DNA from: Larix kaempferi
Lineage: Eukaryota > Streptophyta > Pinopsida > Pinales > Pinaceae
Length of the DNA: 64,000 nucleotides
Direction: 5' to 3'
Assembly (NCBI GenBank): GCA_027924585.1
Contig: BSBM01000904.1
Span: 16,389,501 to 16,453,500 of the forward strand
Part shown: positions 1-10,938 of the stretch, piece after piece
How positions within the stretch are numbered: position 1 is the stretch's first letter
Layout: each line of letters opens with the position of its first letter
Position numbers and translations under genes: made by a program
Notes under the pieces: model-generated
Databases searched by the model: none
What the model was told of the DNA's origin: nothing
Seen by the model: the letters and a program-made list of their open reading frames with translations, nothing else

Positions 1-2
1 AA

Positions 3-560
3 CCTAAGAAGTCTTCCGCCCAGCAGGAACAAAAGAGCACTCCTGATGATACCAAACAGAAACAAAATCTAAAGTATCCTTGTTTACTGTGCGGAGATGA
101 TCATTTATCCAAAGAATGTCCCCATAGAGACGAAGTCCAAAAGTTTCTTAGGGGTAAACCGACTCCCACAGTCCTCAACGATCCGTTTCCCACTCAAAAC
201 CAGCAGATGATTTCTCAACCTCCCCCATCCCAGGGGGAACCATCCAATACCACGCATGTTCTCATGGTGCATAACGAGACGATCAATTTGAACACTCGCT
301 CGCGATCATATGACTCGGTCCCTTCGAAGGAACCTGCTGGAAGTAATACTGAAAAAGCTTCCAACTCTTTACCTGATGTCACTGTACCATCAGCTTCTCT
401 CACCATTGAGAAGCCGTCCTTAGATTCGATATTGCGACTGCTTAATAGCACGATTCGAAAAGCTGTTTTCAATCCTAATGCTCGGGCAGCACAAAATTAC
501 AATATCGTTGAGGACTTGGCACAAGATCCTTGCGCCATTTCCACGCTAGAAGTTTTGTAG
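3..560 (+). pseudogene. gag: gypsy gag, C-terminal part with zinc knuckle
   Basis: An open frame runs from the window edge to a TAG at 558-560. At 81-119 it encodes a CCHC zinc knuckle of the form CX2CX3HX4C (CLLCGDDHLSKEC), followed by PHR. The short CX3H spacing is, to my recollection, usual in this plant gypsy group. The knuckle binds element RNA during particle assembly. The rest is Pro/Ser/Thr-rich linker with no recognised domain. The same frame continues after the TAG towards the protease, so the TAG is probably a nonsense mutation. The first part of gag is outside the window, so no start can be chosen. Confidence 0.8.
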
Positions 561-3500
561 AATTGTCCTAATCAACACAAAATTCTCCTTGCAGCAATCG
601 GTGCAGTTGACCCTGATTCTTCGAATGCCATCATGTTCCGACTTGACTACTTCAAGTCGAGGCTTTCCCATCAGCTCGCATTCCAAGTAGCTGTGAACAT
701 TGCTGGGAAATTTTCCATCGTACCCTTTTGGATGAATGCGCCTCTACTTTTGTCATGTCGATTGCCTGTTGGAGAGCCATCAGCTCTCCTGAATTGAATC
801 GTTCTCCTACCACGTTAAAAGCATTCAACGGGCGTGGATTTCAACCTCATGGGATCCTACAAGCTCTCGCAGTTGAGTTGGGCAGAAAGACCATAACCAT
901 TAATGTGGAAGTGGTCTCGGCCCCGATAGATTATAATCTCTTGCTTGGTCGCAATTGGTTTTACGTCATGCAGGCGGTAGCCTCTTCAGTCTTCCGCATA
1001 GTACAATTCCCCCATCAAGGATGAATTGTTACTGTTGACCAATTATATTTTTGCACATCGAACACTACCACTCATCTTGGTGAACATGTTCCTTCCATTG
1101 GACAAACATCAAAACAGTATGAGAGTATAGGGGTTGGCCTTTTGAAAGATTCATCTCTCATGGGCGTTTTTCCGACTTCAGACCCCCCTAATCATGTTGC
1201 CTCGGTGAACATTATCTCCACAGAGATTTCATCTCACTCCACTGATCCTTGGCTTGTACCCGATGAAGCCACAACACACCTAATTAGAAGCGCAATGCCT
1301 CTTTCACCCGCTGAATGCATTTACGAGGCTATCCAATCAGCACCGGAGGACCACTTAACTATGGCCTCCCCATCTTGTTCTCTACAACGGGCATCATCTC
1401 TACCTGACCTCTTACTTCAGACTTTTCATTCAAATCAGTCCATCATGGAAGTTATGAATGTTGATGATGGTCCATGGGATGACCTCCACCATAGCTCGTC
1501 TTTTCTTCCTCCTTTGGAGTACATAGAGGACAACATTAGCACCATCTTTTCACCGGATATCTACCTGTTCCCTCATTCCCCCATACTCACATGTCTTTCA
1601 GACACTGAGGGAAACTTGGCCAACATTGAGCCTACCACCCTGGTAGACATTTCGGTGAAACCTGGTATAGTGGAACACATTCACATAGGCCAGAATTGTT
1701 CCCCTGAAGAAATAGCTATTGGTACGGCCTTATTTAAGCGATTTCAAGATTTATTCGCTTGGTCCTATGAGGAGATGCCTGGGATAGACCCCGCGATTGT
1801 TTCTCATGAAATAAAAACCTATCCCGACATCGAACCTGTACGTCAAAATTTGTGACCGGTACACCCCCGGAAGACTGCAGCGATCAAGGCAGAGATTGAA
1901 AAGCTCTTAAAGGCTGGCTTCATCTATCCTGTCCCATTGACAGATTGGGTCTCAAACGTCATCCCTGTGAACAAAAAGCAGGGTACCATTCGCGTCTGTG
2001 TCAATTATTGGGACCTCAACAAGGCTTGTCCAAAGGACAACTACCTGACCCCGTTCATTGACCAGATTATCGACAATTGTGTCGGAAGCGTCATCTTTTC
2101 ATTCATGGATGGCTTTTCTGGTTACAACCATATTGAGATCAACCTAAGCGACCAACATGAGATGGCTTTCATCTGTCCTTGGGGGACATTCGCATACCAC
2201 AAACTCCTGTTCGGCCTTAAAAACGTTGGCGCCACGTTCCAGTGGGCCATGTCGTATGCCTTCCATGACATTAAGGACTTTGTGGAACCTTACCTGGACG
2301 ATCTCCCTGCTCATTCAAAGCAGTGTGAGTTCCACATGGATCATCTGAAGGCCATTTTCCTCAGATGTAGACGGTACAATATCCGTCTAAATCCTCATAA
2401 GTGTATCTTTTGCATTGAGTCTGAACGCCTCTTAGGGTTCATTGTCTCGAAGGATGGGATCCACATCAATCCCTTAAAGGTGGAAGCCATTGTCAACCTA
2501 CCACCTCCAACTAATGTGATGGAACTTCAAAGTCTCCAAGGGAAGGCGATTTATTTAAGGTGTTTTGTTTGTAATTTCACGGAGAAGACTAAGGGGTATA
2601 TGAAACTTCTTAAGAAGGACGTCCCGTTCATTTGGGATGATCAAGCTCAAAAATCCTTCGACAGCATCAAACATGTCGTCACGCATGCCCCCGTAATCCA
2701 ACCACCAAACTATTTCCAAGATTACATCTTATATCTCGTTGCTTCTGCTACCACTATCGCCATGGTTTTCATACAGGAGGATCCAAACAGCCAGGAACAT
2801 GTAATATACTATGCGAGTAAGGGTCTCATTGACGCTGAAACTAGATATTCACATGTCAAGAAGCTTGCTCTCGCGGAAGTCATCGCTGTCCAAAAGTTTC
2901 GCCACTATATCTTGCTCCGCACCACCACCATCATCGCAGACTCGAACCCCATGTACCACGTACTGACACGTCAGGTGCTTGGGGGAAAGTACTCACGCTG
3001 GATTGTGATACTGCAAGAATTCGACCTTCTTTTCCAGAAAGCCAAGTCTAAAAAGTCCTTGGTGTTTGTTGAGCTTATTTGTGACCTTCCCCGTTCTGAT
3101 GACTCTTTTCCAGATGAATCGTTGTTTCTCATCAGTACGACTTATCCGTGGTATGGAGATATTTCGTTATATCTTCAAACCCAACGCTTCAACCCTCAAC
3201 TCTCTCATGATGATCGTCGTAGAATACGCCACCATGCAAAGTATTATCTGATCATCAGTGATACTTTCTACCGCCATGGCGTCGATTTGATTCTTCGACG
3301 TTGTCTAACTCATGATGAGGCTGAACGCGTTCTGAATGACTGTCACACTGGGGCATGTGGCGGTCAGCTCTCTATGGCCCAGAATATTTTACGCGCAAGA
3401 TATTATTGGCCTACTATCTTCAAAGATTGTATTGAGGCCGTGAAAAAATGTCCTCCATGTCAACACTTCCATACGAAGAAGTGCACCCATCCCGCCCCAT

Positions 3501-3580
3501 TACACCCAGTTATTGCCATGGGCCTCTTCGCAAAATGGGGCATCGATTGCATTGTAAGCCTACCTCAGCCGGGGGCATAG
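561..3580 (+). pseudogene. pol: gypsy pol: protease, reverse transcriptase, RNase H, integrase N-terminus
   Basis: From 561 to about 730 the gag frame continues, then a frameshift leads into the frame used from 728 to 3580. The protease part (728-1024) has the plant gypsy motif DECASTFVMS in place of the usual DEGAS, then DYNLLLGRNW. RT follows with DLNKACPKDNY, FMDGFSGYNHI and the active site YLDD (usual YVDD). RNase H has ASKGLIDAETRYSHVKK. The integrase HHCC zinc finger follows near 3310-3470, then WGIDCI, whose Asp is the first catalytic residue. In-frame TGA codons at 1022-1024 and 1853-1855 sit where the family has Arg. An extra base in a G run near 3570 shifts the frame. Not functional. 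Confidence 0.9.
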
Positions 3581-4379
3581 TTACATCATTTTAGCTGTGG
3601 ATTACTTCACAAAGTGGACCGAGGCAATGCCTACATACCAAAACGATGGCAAAACCGTCGCACTCTTCATGTTCAATCATGTAATAGCGCAGTTTGGAGT
3701 TTCTCAGGCGATAGTTACCGATCATGGTTCTCACTTTCATAACCATATGGTTGATGAACTGAGCTATATATTGGTTTTTTGCCATGAAAACTCAACACCC
3801 TACTACCCGCAATCCAATGGACAGGTCGAGGCCATTAACAAGGTCTTGAAAACTATGGTCCAAAGGATGGTAGGTACGCATAAGTCCAACTGGCATAATA
3901 TGTTCTTTTCAGCATTATGGGCCTACAGAACTTCCGTTAAAACCGCCACAGGTTTCACTCCTTTTCAATTGGTGTATGGATTGGAGGTTATCCTTCCTAT
4001 AGAGTGCGAAATTCCATCTCTACAACTCGTTGTCAAACTTCTTCCTAACACTACTACCGAGGAAGAACGTTTCCTGTACTTAGCAAAACTTGACAATGCC
4101 CGCCGAGATGCCGCTCTTGCTAACGGAGCACACAAGAAACGCAACAAAGCTCAATACGACAAGTCAGTTGAACCTCGTATCTTCAACGAGGGTGACCTGG
4201 TCCTCACATACGACCAGAAACATGATAAACTAGGAGTAGGAAAATTCAAGTCCATGTGGCACGAACCTTACATCGTCAAACGTGTTTTCGAAAAAGGAGC
4301 TTACGAGCTTAAAGATTATGACGGAATATATTTGGGTGAACCCCGTAATGTGATTTACTTGAAGAGGTACTATGCCTGA
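3581..4379 (+). pseudogene. gypsy integrase catalytic core and C-terminus (frameshifted from pol)
   Basis: After the frameshift near 3570 the integrase continues with the expected family sequence: GHSYIILAVDYFTKWTEA, then VTDHGSHF with the second catalytic Asp and GQVEAINK with the catalytic Glu. The first Asp (WGIDCI) lies before the shift. The C-terminal part contains WAYRTSVKTATGFTPFQLVYG and ends in a basic, plant-gypsy-like tail with a TGA at 4377-4379. It would insert the cDNA copy into chromosomal DNA. All three DDE residues remain but are split across two frames, so the copy is inactive. Confidence 0.88.
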
Positions 4380-4513
4380 ACCTTTCATGCATAGACTTTC
4401 TTGTATATACTATACATGGCGTGTTTGTGTGTTTTTTTGTGGTGTGACGCATTTTTTGAGTGTATTTAGATCTTGTTTCCGCTTCTTATACCATGTTATG
4501 TCTGCATGTGCAG

Positions 4514-4915
4514 ATGGCAACATGCTACGGATTCACGGACGACGCCAGCCGGCATACCTGTAACCTTGCCTTAGCAGCCTGGGTACTGTATTCCCCAACG
4601 GGCGAGCTCATAAGCTCAGGAAGAAGTTGCCTTGGATTCGCAACCAACAATGCCGTAGAGTATCAGGCGGTAATTGGAGTCCTAACCGATGTTATTTCCT
4701 TAGGTATGAACCACGTGGATTCTCAATTAGTGGTTTCCCATCTTAACCAGGTCTACGCTATCCATGATCCTACCCTACTCCGTCTCTTTAGATGAGTTCG
4801 TCTCCTGGAAAGGTCATTTGAATCCATTCAATACATGCACATTCCATGAGAGTTAAACGTAGTTGCTAACTCGATGGCCAACTTCATTCTAGATTGGTAC
4901 ATCGCACACACATAA
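4514..4915 (+). pseudogene. second RNase H (archaeal-type-like, aRNH) downstream of integrase
   Basis: ATG at 4514 opens a frame that differs from the integrase frame. It encodes FTDDAS, then AAWVLYSPTGELISSG, ATNNAVEYQAVIG and DSQLVVSHLN, matching the second RNase H known from plant Tat retrotransposons. The catalytic Asp, Glu and Asp of the first three motifs are present. The last motif reads VVANSMANFILDW, with Asn where Asp is expected. TGA codons at 4793-4795 and 4847-4849 break the frame; it ends at TAA 4913-4915. It lies 3' of the integrase with a 134-base spacer. From memory the more usual place is between the first RNase H and integrase, so the order deserves checking. Confidence 0.75.
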
Positions 4916-5193
4916 TACTCATAATATGTAAAAGCATTCACAACATGCACTGTATAAAAGAAAAGCATATGAACAATATCACATCATTCGTCACTTTTGA
5001 AACACATAATGTATAAATCGCTGGAATGTCTGTATATATATATATGTAATCTCAAAAGATAGTGTTGATACAAAAATTTGAAGCACGACGGCTTTCAGTG
5101 AGTCTCTAAAAAATATGAAGCCTTATAGCTTTCAGCAGTACAAATATATGAGGCCTTTAAGCTCTCAGTACACACACAGTAACAACATATGGC
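4916..5193. other. Spacer between the second RNase H and the antisense gene
   Basis: AT-rich sequence with a short TATATATATATATG run near 5035. I see no coding potential. It separates two genes that converge from opposite strands, so it probably holds 3' ends for both. Confidence 0.4.
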
Positions 5194-6497
5194 CTATCGC
5201 CTGGCCCATACAACCCTAGGAGGTCTAGCATCCCTAGCCTGCTGAGTCTGGAAACAGTCGACTGCTCTCGCAACTCTGCGAAGCAGCGCGTTGAAGCCCG
5301 TAGTAGCTCCAACCGTGTGTACTTGCATGGGCCATGGCACCTCATCTATCAATGGCTCAAGAACATCTAGTGTCAACCCACTCAGGTTGGCATAGACTCT
5401 ATCCATCTCCACGATGGAAGCATGCACAGCCGGACCCACAACTGCTCCCTCTCCTATGTCTCTCCTATCAAGAAGAGAGGTCCCCACAGGTCGTACAGGT
5501 CCCACATCTACACACACATGTTGTTCATTTGTCAGCACTATATCAAAAAAATTATAAACGCACAAAACTTAAAAAATATAAGGGTCATTTGTTCTTACCG
5601 AGGTCTCCCCATGCTGCTCCCTCTAGTAGCGGCAAGTCCGGGTCATCTCTAAAGTCTATGCCAATGTATGGGAAATCCTCCAACATCAGTAATTAGCCCT
5701 CCAGCCAAGTGAAGAACTCAGGAGGGTATCCAATAATGGGGCCCCCACCATGTCAAGCCATCGCATCGGTCCACCTAGCCATGTGAGGGTCTCTAGGATC
5801 CCTGTCCTCCAGTGGTACCTGAGGAAACAAAAGGGGAACCTGTTCTAGTAAGAACGAGATCACCATCGATCCATAGCCAAACTGTTTGAGCTCTCCCCGC
5901 CGACACTTTGTCAACTGAGCTCGCATGTTTGCGAGGACTCCCTCGCACTAGTTGAAGATATTTGGAGACATATAGTCCTCCGCATAAAGCATCTGCGCCC
6001 TAGTGGCTAAGTGAGGAGATTGGCTCCCCGCCATCCTCGTAATGGTGAATAGTATGGCACGTAATGGACATTCCCGTACATCTTTAATGGGAATCTTCCC
6101 ACTAGATGCACGGGTGTTGGGAAGACAATGTTGTTGGATCATATCATCCACACTCCGGTCACTCCCACATGATCCGGCAAGTAGCACATTGTCCCCTCTT
6201 CGGTTCAATCTGGTCAGAAAGTAGATGTCCTCGACATCTATGGTAAGCTCGTGCTCACCGATCACGAAGTATTGCTAGGCCACATCCCAGCATTGGAGCA
6301 TATGAGTCAATAGTGGGATTTGGGATCTCATCTCATGGATGCGGAAGAACTTGAGGAGCCCATAGTTCCTCAATGCTTCCACGCATCGTGGATCATTTGT
6401 AGCTTGTTCATCATCCAACTCATTTTCCCGTTCTCGCCATTCCATAACCATTTTGGATGCTTGGAACTTGCCAATAGGAGAATTTAAACAATGTTAG
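5194..6497 (-). pseudogene. antisense plant-mobile-domain (PMD) gene inside the gypsy element, with probable intron
   Basis: On the - strand one frame from about 6497 (first ATG pair at 6451 and 6445) reads MVMEWRERENELDDEQ, a Trp-rich segment, GEHELTIDVEDIYFLTRL, SGKIPIKDV and MARWTDAMA. This is the pattern of the plant mobile domain (aminotransferase-like family), known from host MAIN/MAIL proteins and from transposons. Stops interrupt it at 6275 (TAG), 5948 (TAG), 5753 (TGA) and 5693 (TAA). A GT-AG intron is visible at 5598-5508 (91 nt; donor GGTAAG, branch-like CTGAC, acceptor TGTGTAG). Splicing joins a codon exactly and continues to a stop at 5194. Tat elements such as Grande carry an antisense extra ORF at this place. 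The exact start is uncertain. Confidence 0.7.
5508..5598 (-). other. Probable GT-AG intron in the antisense PMD gene
   Basis: Read on the - strand, 5598 begins GTAAGAAC and 5509-5508 is AG, preceded by a T/G-rich stretch. A CTGAC branch-like motif lies just upstream. The exon before ends with the first base of a codon and the exon after supplies the other two (giving Asp), keeping one frame through to the stop at 5194. Confidence 0.6.
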
Positions 6498-8800
6498 AAC
6501 TTGCTTCAACCACTGGAAGTCTTTCTTTTGATCTTGGCTTGAGTTTGGGGATGGACGTTTCCGTTGTCGCACCCCGTCTTTACAAACAGAGCGACGTCAT
6601 CACAGTCCACCTGTGAGACCTTAGCGACGACTCAGCCAACTGCGACGAGCCGAGGGCGCAATGGCCCTTCCCAAATCAAGCTAAAACCCAAAAAATGACT
6701 GAAATTCAAAAATTTAAACCACTACAATCTTGCTAGATGAAGTTTAGGGTTACCTGCTCCTGACGACGAGTGAAATGGCTACTCGTAGCTCCCGAAATCG
6801 ACGAGTGAAGATTTGGCTCCAAATGGCACTACTCATCCCAAATTTGGAAAATAGAACAATGGTGGCTATGTTTGGTTTTTATTTCTATTTATAAACAAAA
6901 TGGAATATTCCTTTTTCAAATGTTTGATGCCATTATGCTATAGTTTGGATCGGTTTTATTATATTTGAACGTTCAATTGACTATTTGACCTAGTTTTCGA
7001 GTGTGCAGGAGTTGTGAAGTGCCTTTCTACGCTATTTTTGTATTTGAACAATCATCTCAGGTATGAACACCCCTTGTGTATTTTGTCGTTTATCTTTTCA
7101 TTTCATTAGATTTTAATTATTTAATTATCATGAGCTTACTCTTTGTTCTTTCTCATGCTCTTGAAACTATGAGAATACGTTACCGAGTTACGATTTATCA
7201 CTTTTTTGGACTCGTTAAACTCCTACGGAAAAGGAACCCCCCAGAGTCTATCTTTAAGCTCTTTTCAGGCTCTCGAAATACGAAAAGATTGCCAAGCGAA
7301 CTTGTCGCGTTCACGCTTGTAAAAGAATCTGAACGACCGTCTTCCTGTTGATAGTTTACCCCTTTTTCGGACCAGGGGTCACTAGTTACGAAAAATGTAT
7401 ACTCCAGCCAATCATGACTGGAAGAGTCCTCTCCCGCGTTGTTTTACCCTTTTTCGGGTGATGAGGCTAACTTTACAAAAAAGGACCGTTGGAGTCTTCT
7501 TTAGTTCTTTTCAGACTCTCTAAACATGAAATGACGATCGAGTTTACCTTCTATGGACTCGTTAAACTCTCACATTGAAGGGCCTGCCATGGGACAAATC
7601 CCTCCTATCCCAGGTTCGAAAAATATTTGGGATTGGACTCATCTATGAGATGAGCTATACCGAGCATCTGGTTACCCTCATCAAGCTCGTAAAAAACACA
7701 TGAGGCACTCATCGTTCATGATGGGGAAAAAGGAAAGCTTTTGCATTACACCTTTATCAGTGGCAGTACCTAGTCGTTCTTGAACATGGCACTCAACTGC
7801 ATTTGCATACAGCACTTGGATCATCTGTTTGTCTTCGAGTTCTGCTTATTTCCTAAGTCTTATTACTCCTTTGAGTCATTCAAAGAAAGCTTCCATCATC
7901 AGTTGCATTAGAAATTTGTGGCGTACTCGTCATGTCAATACTGCCAAGTCATGCCATGCCCATGTTCAAGAATACTTTCACTATTCATCTATTTGCAGTA
8001 AGTACACCTTCAATCATGTCGGTCTACTTTGAGTCAGTCTTGCATGTTACTGTATCGTACGATCCACTCTACACACCCTTTGTCATGTTTCGTGTCGATG
8101 ATGGGGGATTCATCATGGCCCTCCTTCGATGGATTCATCCTTGTCAACATCAACTCATCATCTGAGAATTGAATCTAGAAACCAACCAAGTACCTTGGCC
8201 CTGCATGCCTCAATGGCAGGTTACCTCGCTTTCGACATGAGTTTACAGCATTGACTCTTGATCGAAAGATTTCATCTTGCGTTCGAATTCAACTCATTTA
8301 TTCACACTTGATGATATGTATTGTGATACCTTGGGAATCATTGACATCAATGGTGATTTCCCTCGTACTTGTTAACGGTTTACATCAATGATCGGTAATC
8401 AAGTGGTTTCTACCATGTTCGACGTCAAGACATTTGTAATCACATGGATAGATTCATATCATTACGGGTTCAGCTTGAAGACCCTGGGGAGTCATGTTTT
8501 ACCCAGGTTGCGATGGAGTTTGTATTGAGTCATATTACACGGATCCACATTTGTATTGGTCGTGGCTATGTTACCATCTCATCATGGATCTACGCTTTTG
8601 TCCAGTAGCCATGATTGTGTTCAGTCAGTCATTACTACCATGGATCTGCATTGTATTGGTCGGCAGCCATGTTGTACATCATATGAGATTGTCAGTTCAG
8701 AGTCAATTGTACTACAGCAGCGTCCTTCATCCGACAAGTCCATTGCCATTCCTTCTATCAAATCATTTCACCTGTCCAATCTTTAAACAGCTTCATGCTT
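6498..8800 (+). other. gypsy 3' non-coding region
   Basis: No convincing gene. The stretch 7060-7560 carries repeated pieces built on 'ttttcgg', 'ctcgttaaa' and 'tttac'. These match 16580-16900 in the second gypsy copy closely enough to show common origin. A later block at 8370-8400 (gttaacggt, cggtaatcaa) matches 17930-17960. Positions 6560-6680 contain several GCGACG words, upstream of the antisense gene. Small ORFs on either strand (for example 7076-7351 and 8494-8841) are not conserved between the copies and look accidental. Confidence 0.6.
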
Positions 8801-8812
8801 TGGGGGGAATTC
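8801..8812 (+). other. Polypurine tract of the gypsy element
   Basis: The run TGGGGGGAATTC sits directly before the LTR start TGTTACA at 8813. It would prime plus-strand DNA synthesis. The second copy has a comparable AGGGGGCATC before TGTTACA at 18402. Confidence 0.6.
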
Positions 8813-9580
8813 TGTTACACCTAAAATATTACCACCATTAGATTCAGTGTATACACCCCTGGAGTTACCTTGATTGAGTGATTGACCTGGAAGGATTTGT
8901 ACCCATTTGTACTAGGTTTTGAGAGGTCGTCGCAGACTGCACTCATGCAACCTGCGACGTCGCACCTTGCTCCATTACAGAGTGCGACGAAGTCAGTTAA
9001 TAGACAAAAATATCCCTTCGAGCTCTTTCTCAAAGCTTGCTGACTTGGGACCCTATCCCTGACCTCTTGGGAGAGCTGGCACTCGATTCCTAACACCTTG
9101 GAAAGATCCCTTAAGTCTCTCCTATCATATCTCAACCTATCCTATCCATACCCTATCCACTTAGTCCTATTTAAATGAAGCTCACTCCCATCCCAAGGGG
9201 AGGAAGTCTATGGTACTCTTATGCTGGTGAAATCAAGCCCAATAGATCTAACACTCTAGCTTGGGGAACATCCACTTCTCTCTAGGAGCTTTGGCATGGC
9301 TTGTCAAAAGGAGCTTGCAGCATTAAGGCTATGGTTGTAATCCTCTTTTTTATTGTACTCCTCACTTTTCAATATAGTTAATATAATTGCTTTCCATGAA
9401 TGTTGTCTCCTTGATGATGTTTAGAGCTTTCCTCCTTAACTGTTAGCTTAGATCTATCATATGAGATATATGCTTTCACTTCTTGTGGTCTGTCACATGT
9501 TCGACAGGGTTTAGCTACTTGCGATTTGGAAGCGCTAGAGAATTGGATCAACGAAGGATAAAGGGATCTACAAATCTAAG
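8813..9580 (+). repeat. gypsy LTR (LTR-A)
   Basis: It begins TGTTACA after a polypurine tract. A TATA-like CTATTTAAATG lies near 9168, a sensible place for an LTR promoter. Two GCGACG/CGTCGC motifs occur at 8930-8990. The 3' end is not fixed because no clear primer-binding site follows; about 9580 is an estimate. Gag of the next gypsy copy follows, so this LTR may serve as the 3' LTR of one copy and the 5' LTR of the next. Confidence 0.6.
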
Positions 9581-9852
9581 GTAAATGATCTGCTCTTACA
9601 TTTGTATTTCTATACGATCTAGGAAAGTATTTTATGTTCTGTCTTATTTGTTCTAGACTTACGTTAATCTAGGGAGATCAGGCCTTGAGTCCGCTCTCGG
9701 TAGATTGTCTGCGAAACACTTATAACTGATTATGTTACCTCCGGTTATATTTTGGGAGTCTCAAGCCTCTCCTAGGCGAGACATACTGGCTGTAGTGTCG
9801 GGAGGTCCCTGGAGCCAGTCTTGTTTGTGTGCATTTGGCTATAGTTTCTTAG

Positions 9853-10731
9853 GTGTGTGCTCTTTTCTCTTTGTTCTTTGTTCTTTGTTCAGAGGTATCG
9901 TGGTGCGAGGTCCAACACCCCACCGGTCTCATCGGTTGGCTGGTTTACCGGCCGCCAAAGTTACACGTCGTGTTTCGAAGGGGACGTCGAAAGGCCCTCT
10001 CCAATTATTCTGATTCTTTTGACGCATTTCACGCTGACATTATCACTGATCATTTTGGCATGGGAGACATCCCTACAACTCCATCGGGTATAGTTGAAGA
10101 CGCTTATGCTCCTCCTACTCCTAGAGAGGAATGGGGGTGCCATCCGTTAATACCAGAGACTCAACCTCATCTGTTTGTACCAAATCCACCCGAGGACGAC
10201 CCGTTTGATCCTTCGAATCCACATAATTTCATATATGGGATGCCAGAGTCACATGTTAGTGCAGGTCCTACGACCAACACTACCCCGTTCTCTTATGGTA
10301 TGCCTAGTCTAAACACAGTTAATACTTCCACTACGTCAGGTAGTCATGCTAACACTAGTCATGGTGTTGGCAACACTGCACTCACCTAGGGCACTACCCT
10401 CGCTGGGGGCACTACACCTTCTACTCACACACATCAGTATGGGACACCCTACATTCCTCCAAACATTGCAAATCTTAGAGGAAGGCCGCCTCCTAGGACT
10501 ACCCCTCCTGGTGTGAATACTGTTCACAATATGGCTCACATTCCACAGTATAATACACATGCCTCTACACGTCAACCCAGGACCACATTCGCTAATGTTA
10601 ACAATCCTCCTAATACCGGGAGTGGAAACATACCGTATACTTACACGTCTGCTCTTGCTACTAGTAACGCTTATGCTGGGGGTGGTAATATACCTTATAA
10701 TTATGGTCACAATACAACCACTCCACTATAA
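9853..10731 (+). pseudogene. gypsy gag fragment, Asn/Gly/Thr/Pro-rich
   Basis: One frame runs from 9853 with a TAG at 10387-10389 and a final TAA at 10729-10731. An early basic segment (RPPKLHVVFRRGRRKA) is followed by low-complexity sequence with repeated GNIPYNYG-type and YGMP-type motifs. I call it gag from position (after an LTR, before protease) and composition rather than a recognised domain. No zinc knuckle remains. The coding sequence breaks off at the junction with the Copia-like block at about 10740, and the segment that should hold the knuckle is missing. Confidence 0.5.
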
Positions 10732-10938
10732 TTATGGGAATATCCCAACACCCCCCCCTTAATCCATCCTGGGCCCTGGTAACTGAGACCAAAGGTCACC
10801 CAATACAATGAATAATAATAACAGTCAATGAACCGAGGAAATGGGGAAAGCCTCATGGGAAAAATACCCCCCCTCAATATAGACTGTAAGGCACACACAA
10901 AAATAAATTCTCCAAACTCAAGCAGGTGTGATGCTTGG

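Larger units (their letters stand above)
1..9580 (+). mobile_element. Ty3/gypsy Tat-type LTR retrotransposon, decayed, 5' end outside window
   Basis: The order of parts is gag end, protease, reverse transcriptase, RNase H, integrase, a second RNase H, an antisense plant-mobile-domain gene, a long 3' non-coding region, a polypurine tract at 8801-8812 and a 3' LTR starting TGTTACA at 8813. The integrase follows RT, which is the gypsy order. A second RNase H and an antisense extra ORF between pol and the 3' LTR are known features of the plant Tat lineage (Ogre, Grande and relatives). The pol frame is broken by in-frame stops at 1022 and 1853 and a frameshift near 3570, so the copy is dead. The 5' LTR and gag start lie upstream of the window. 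The 3' LTR end near 9580 is approximate. Confidence 0.85.
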
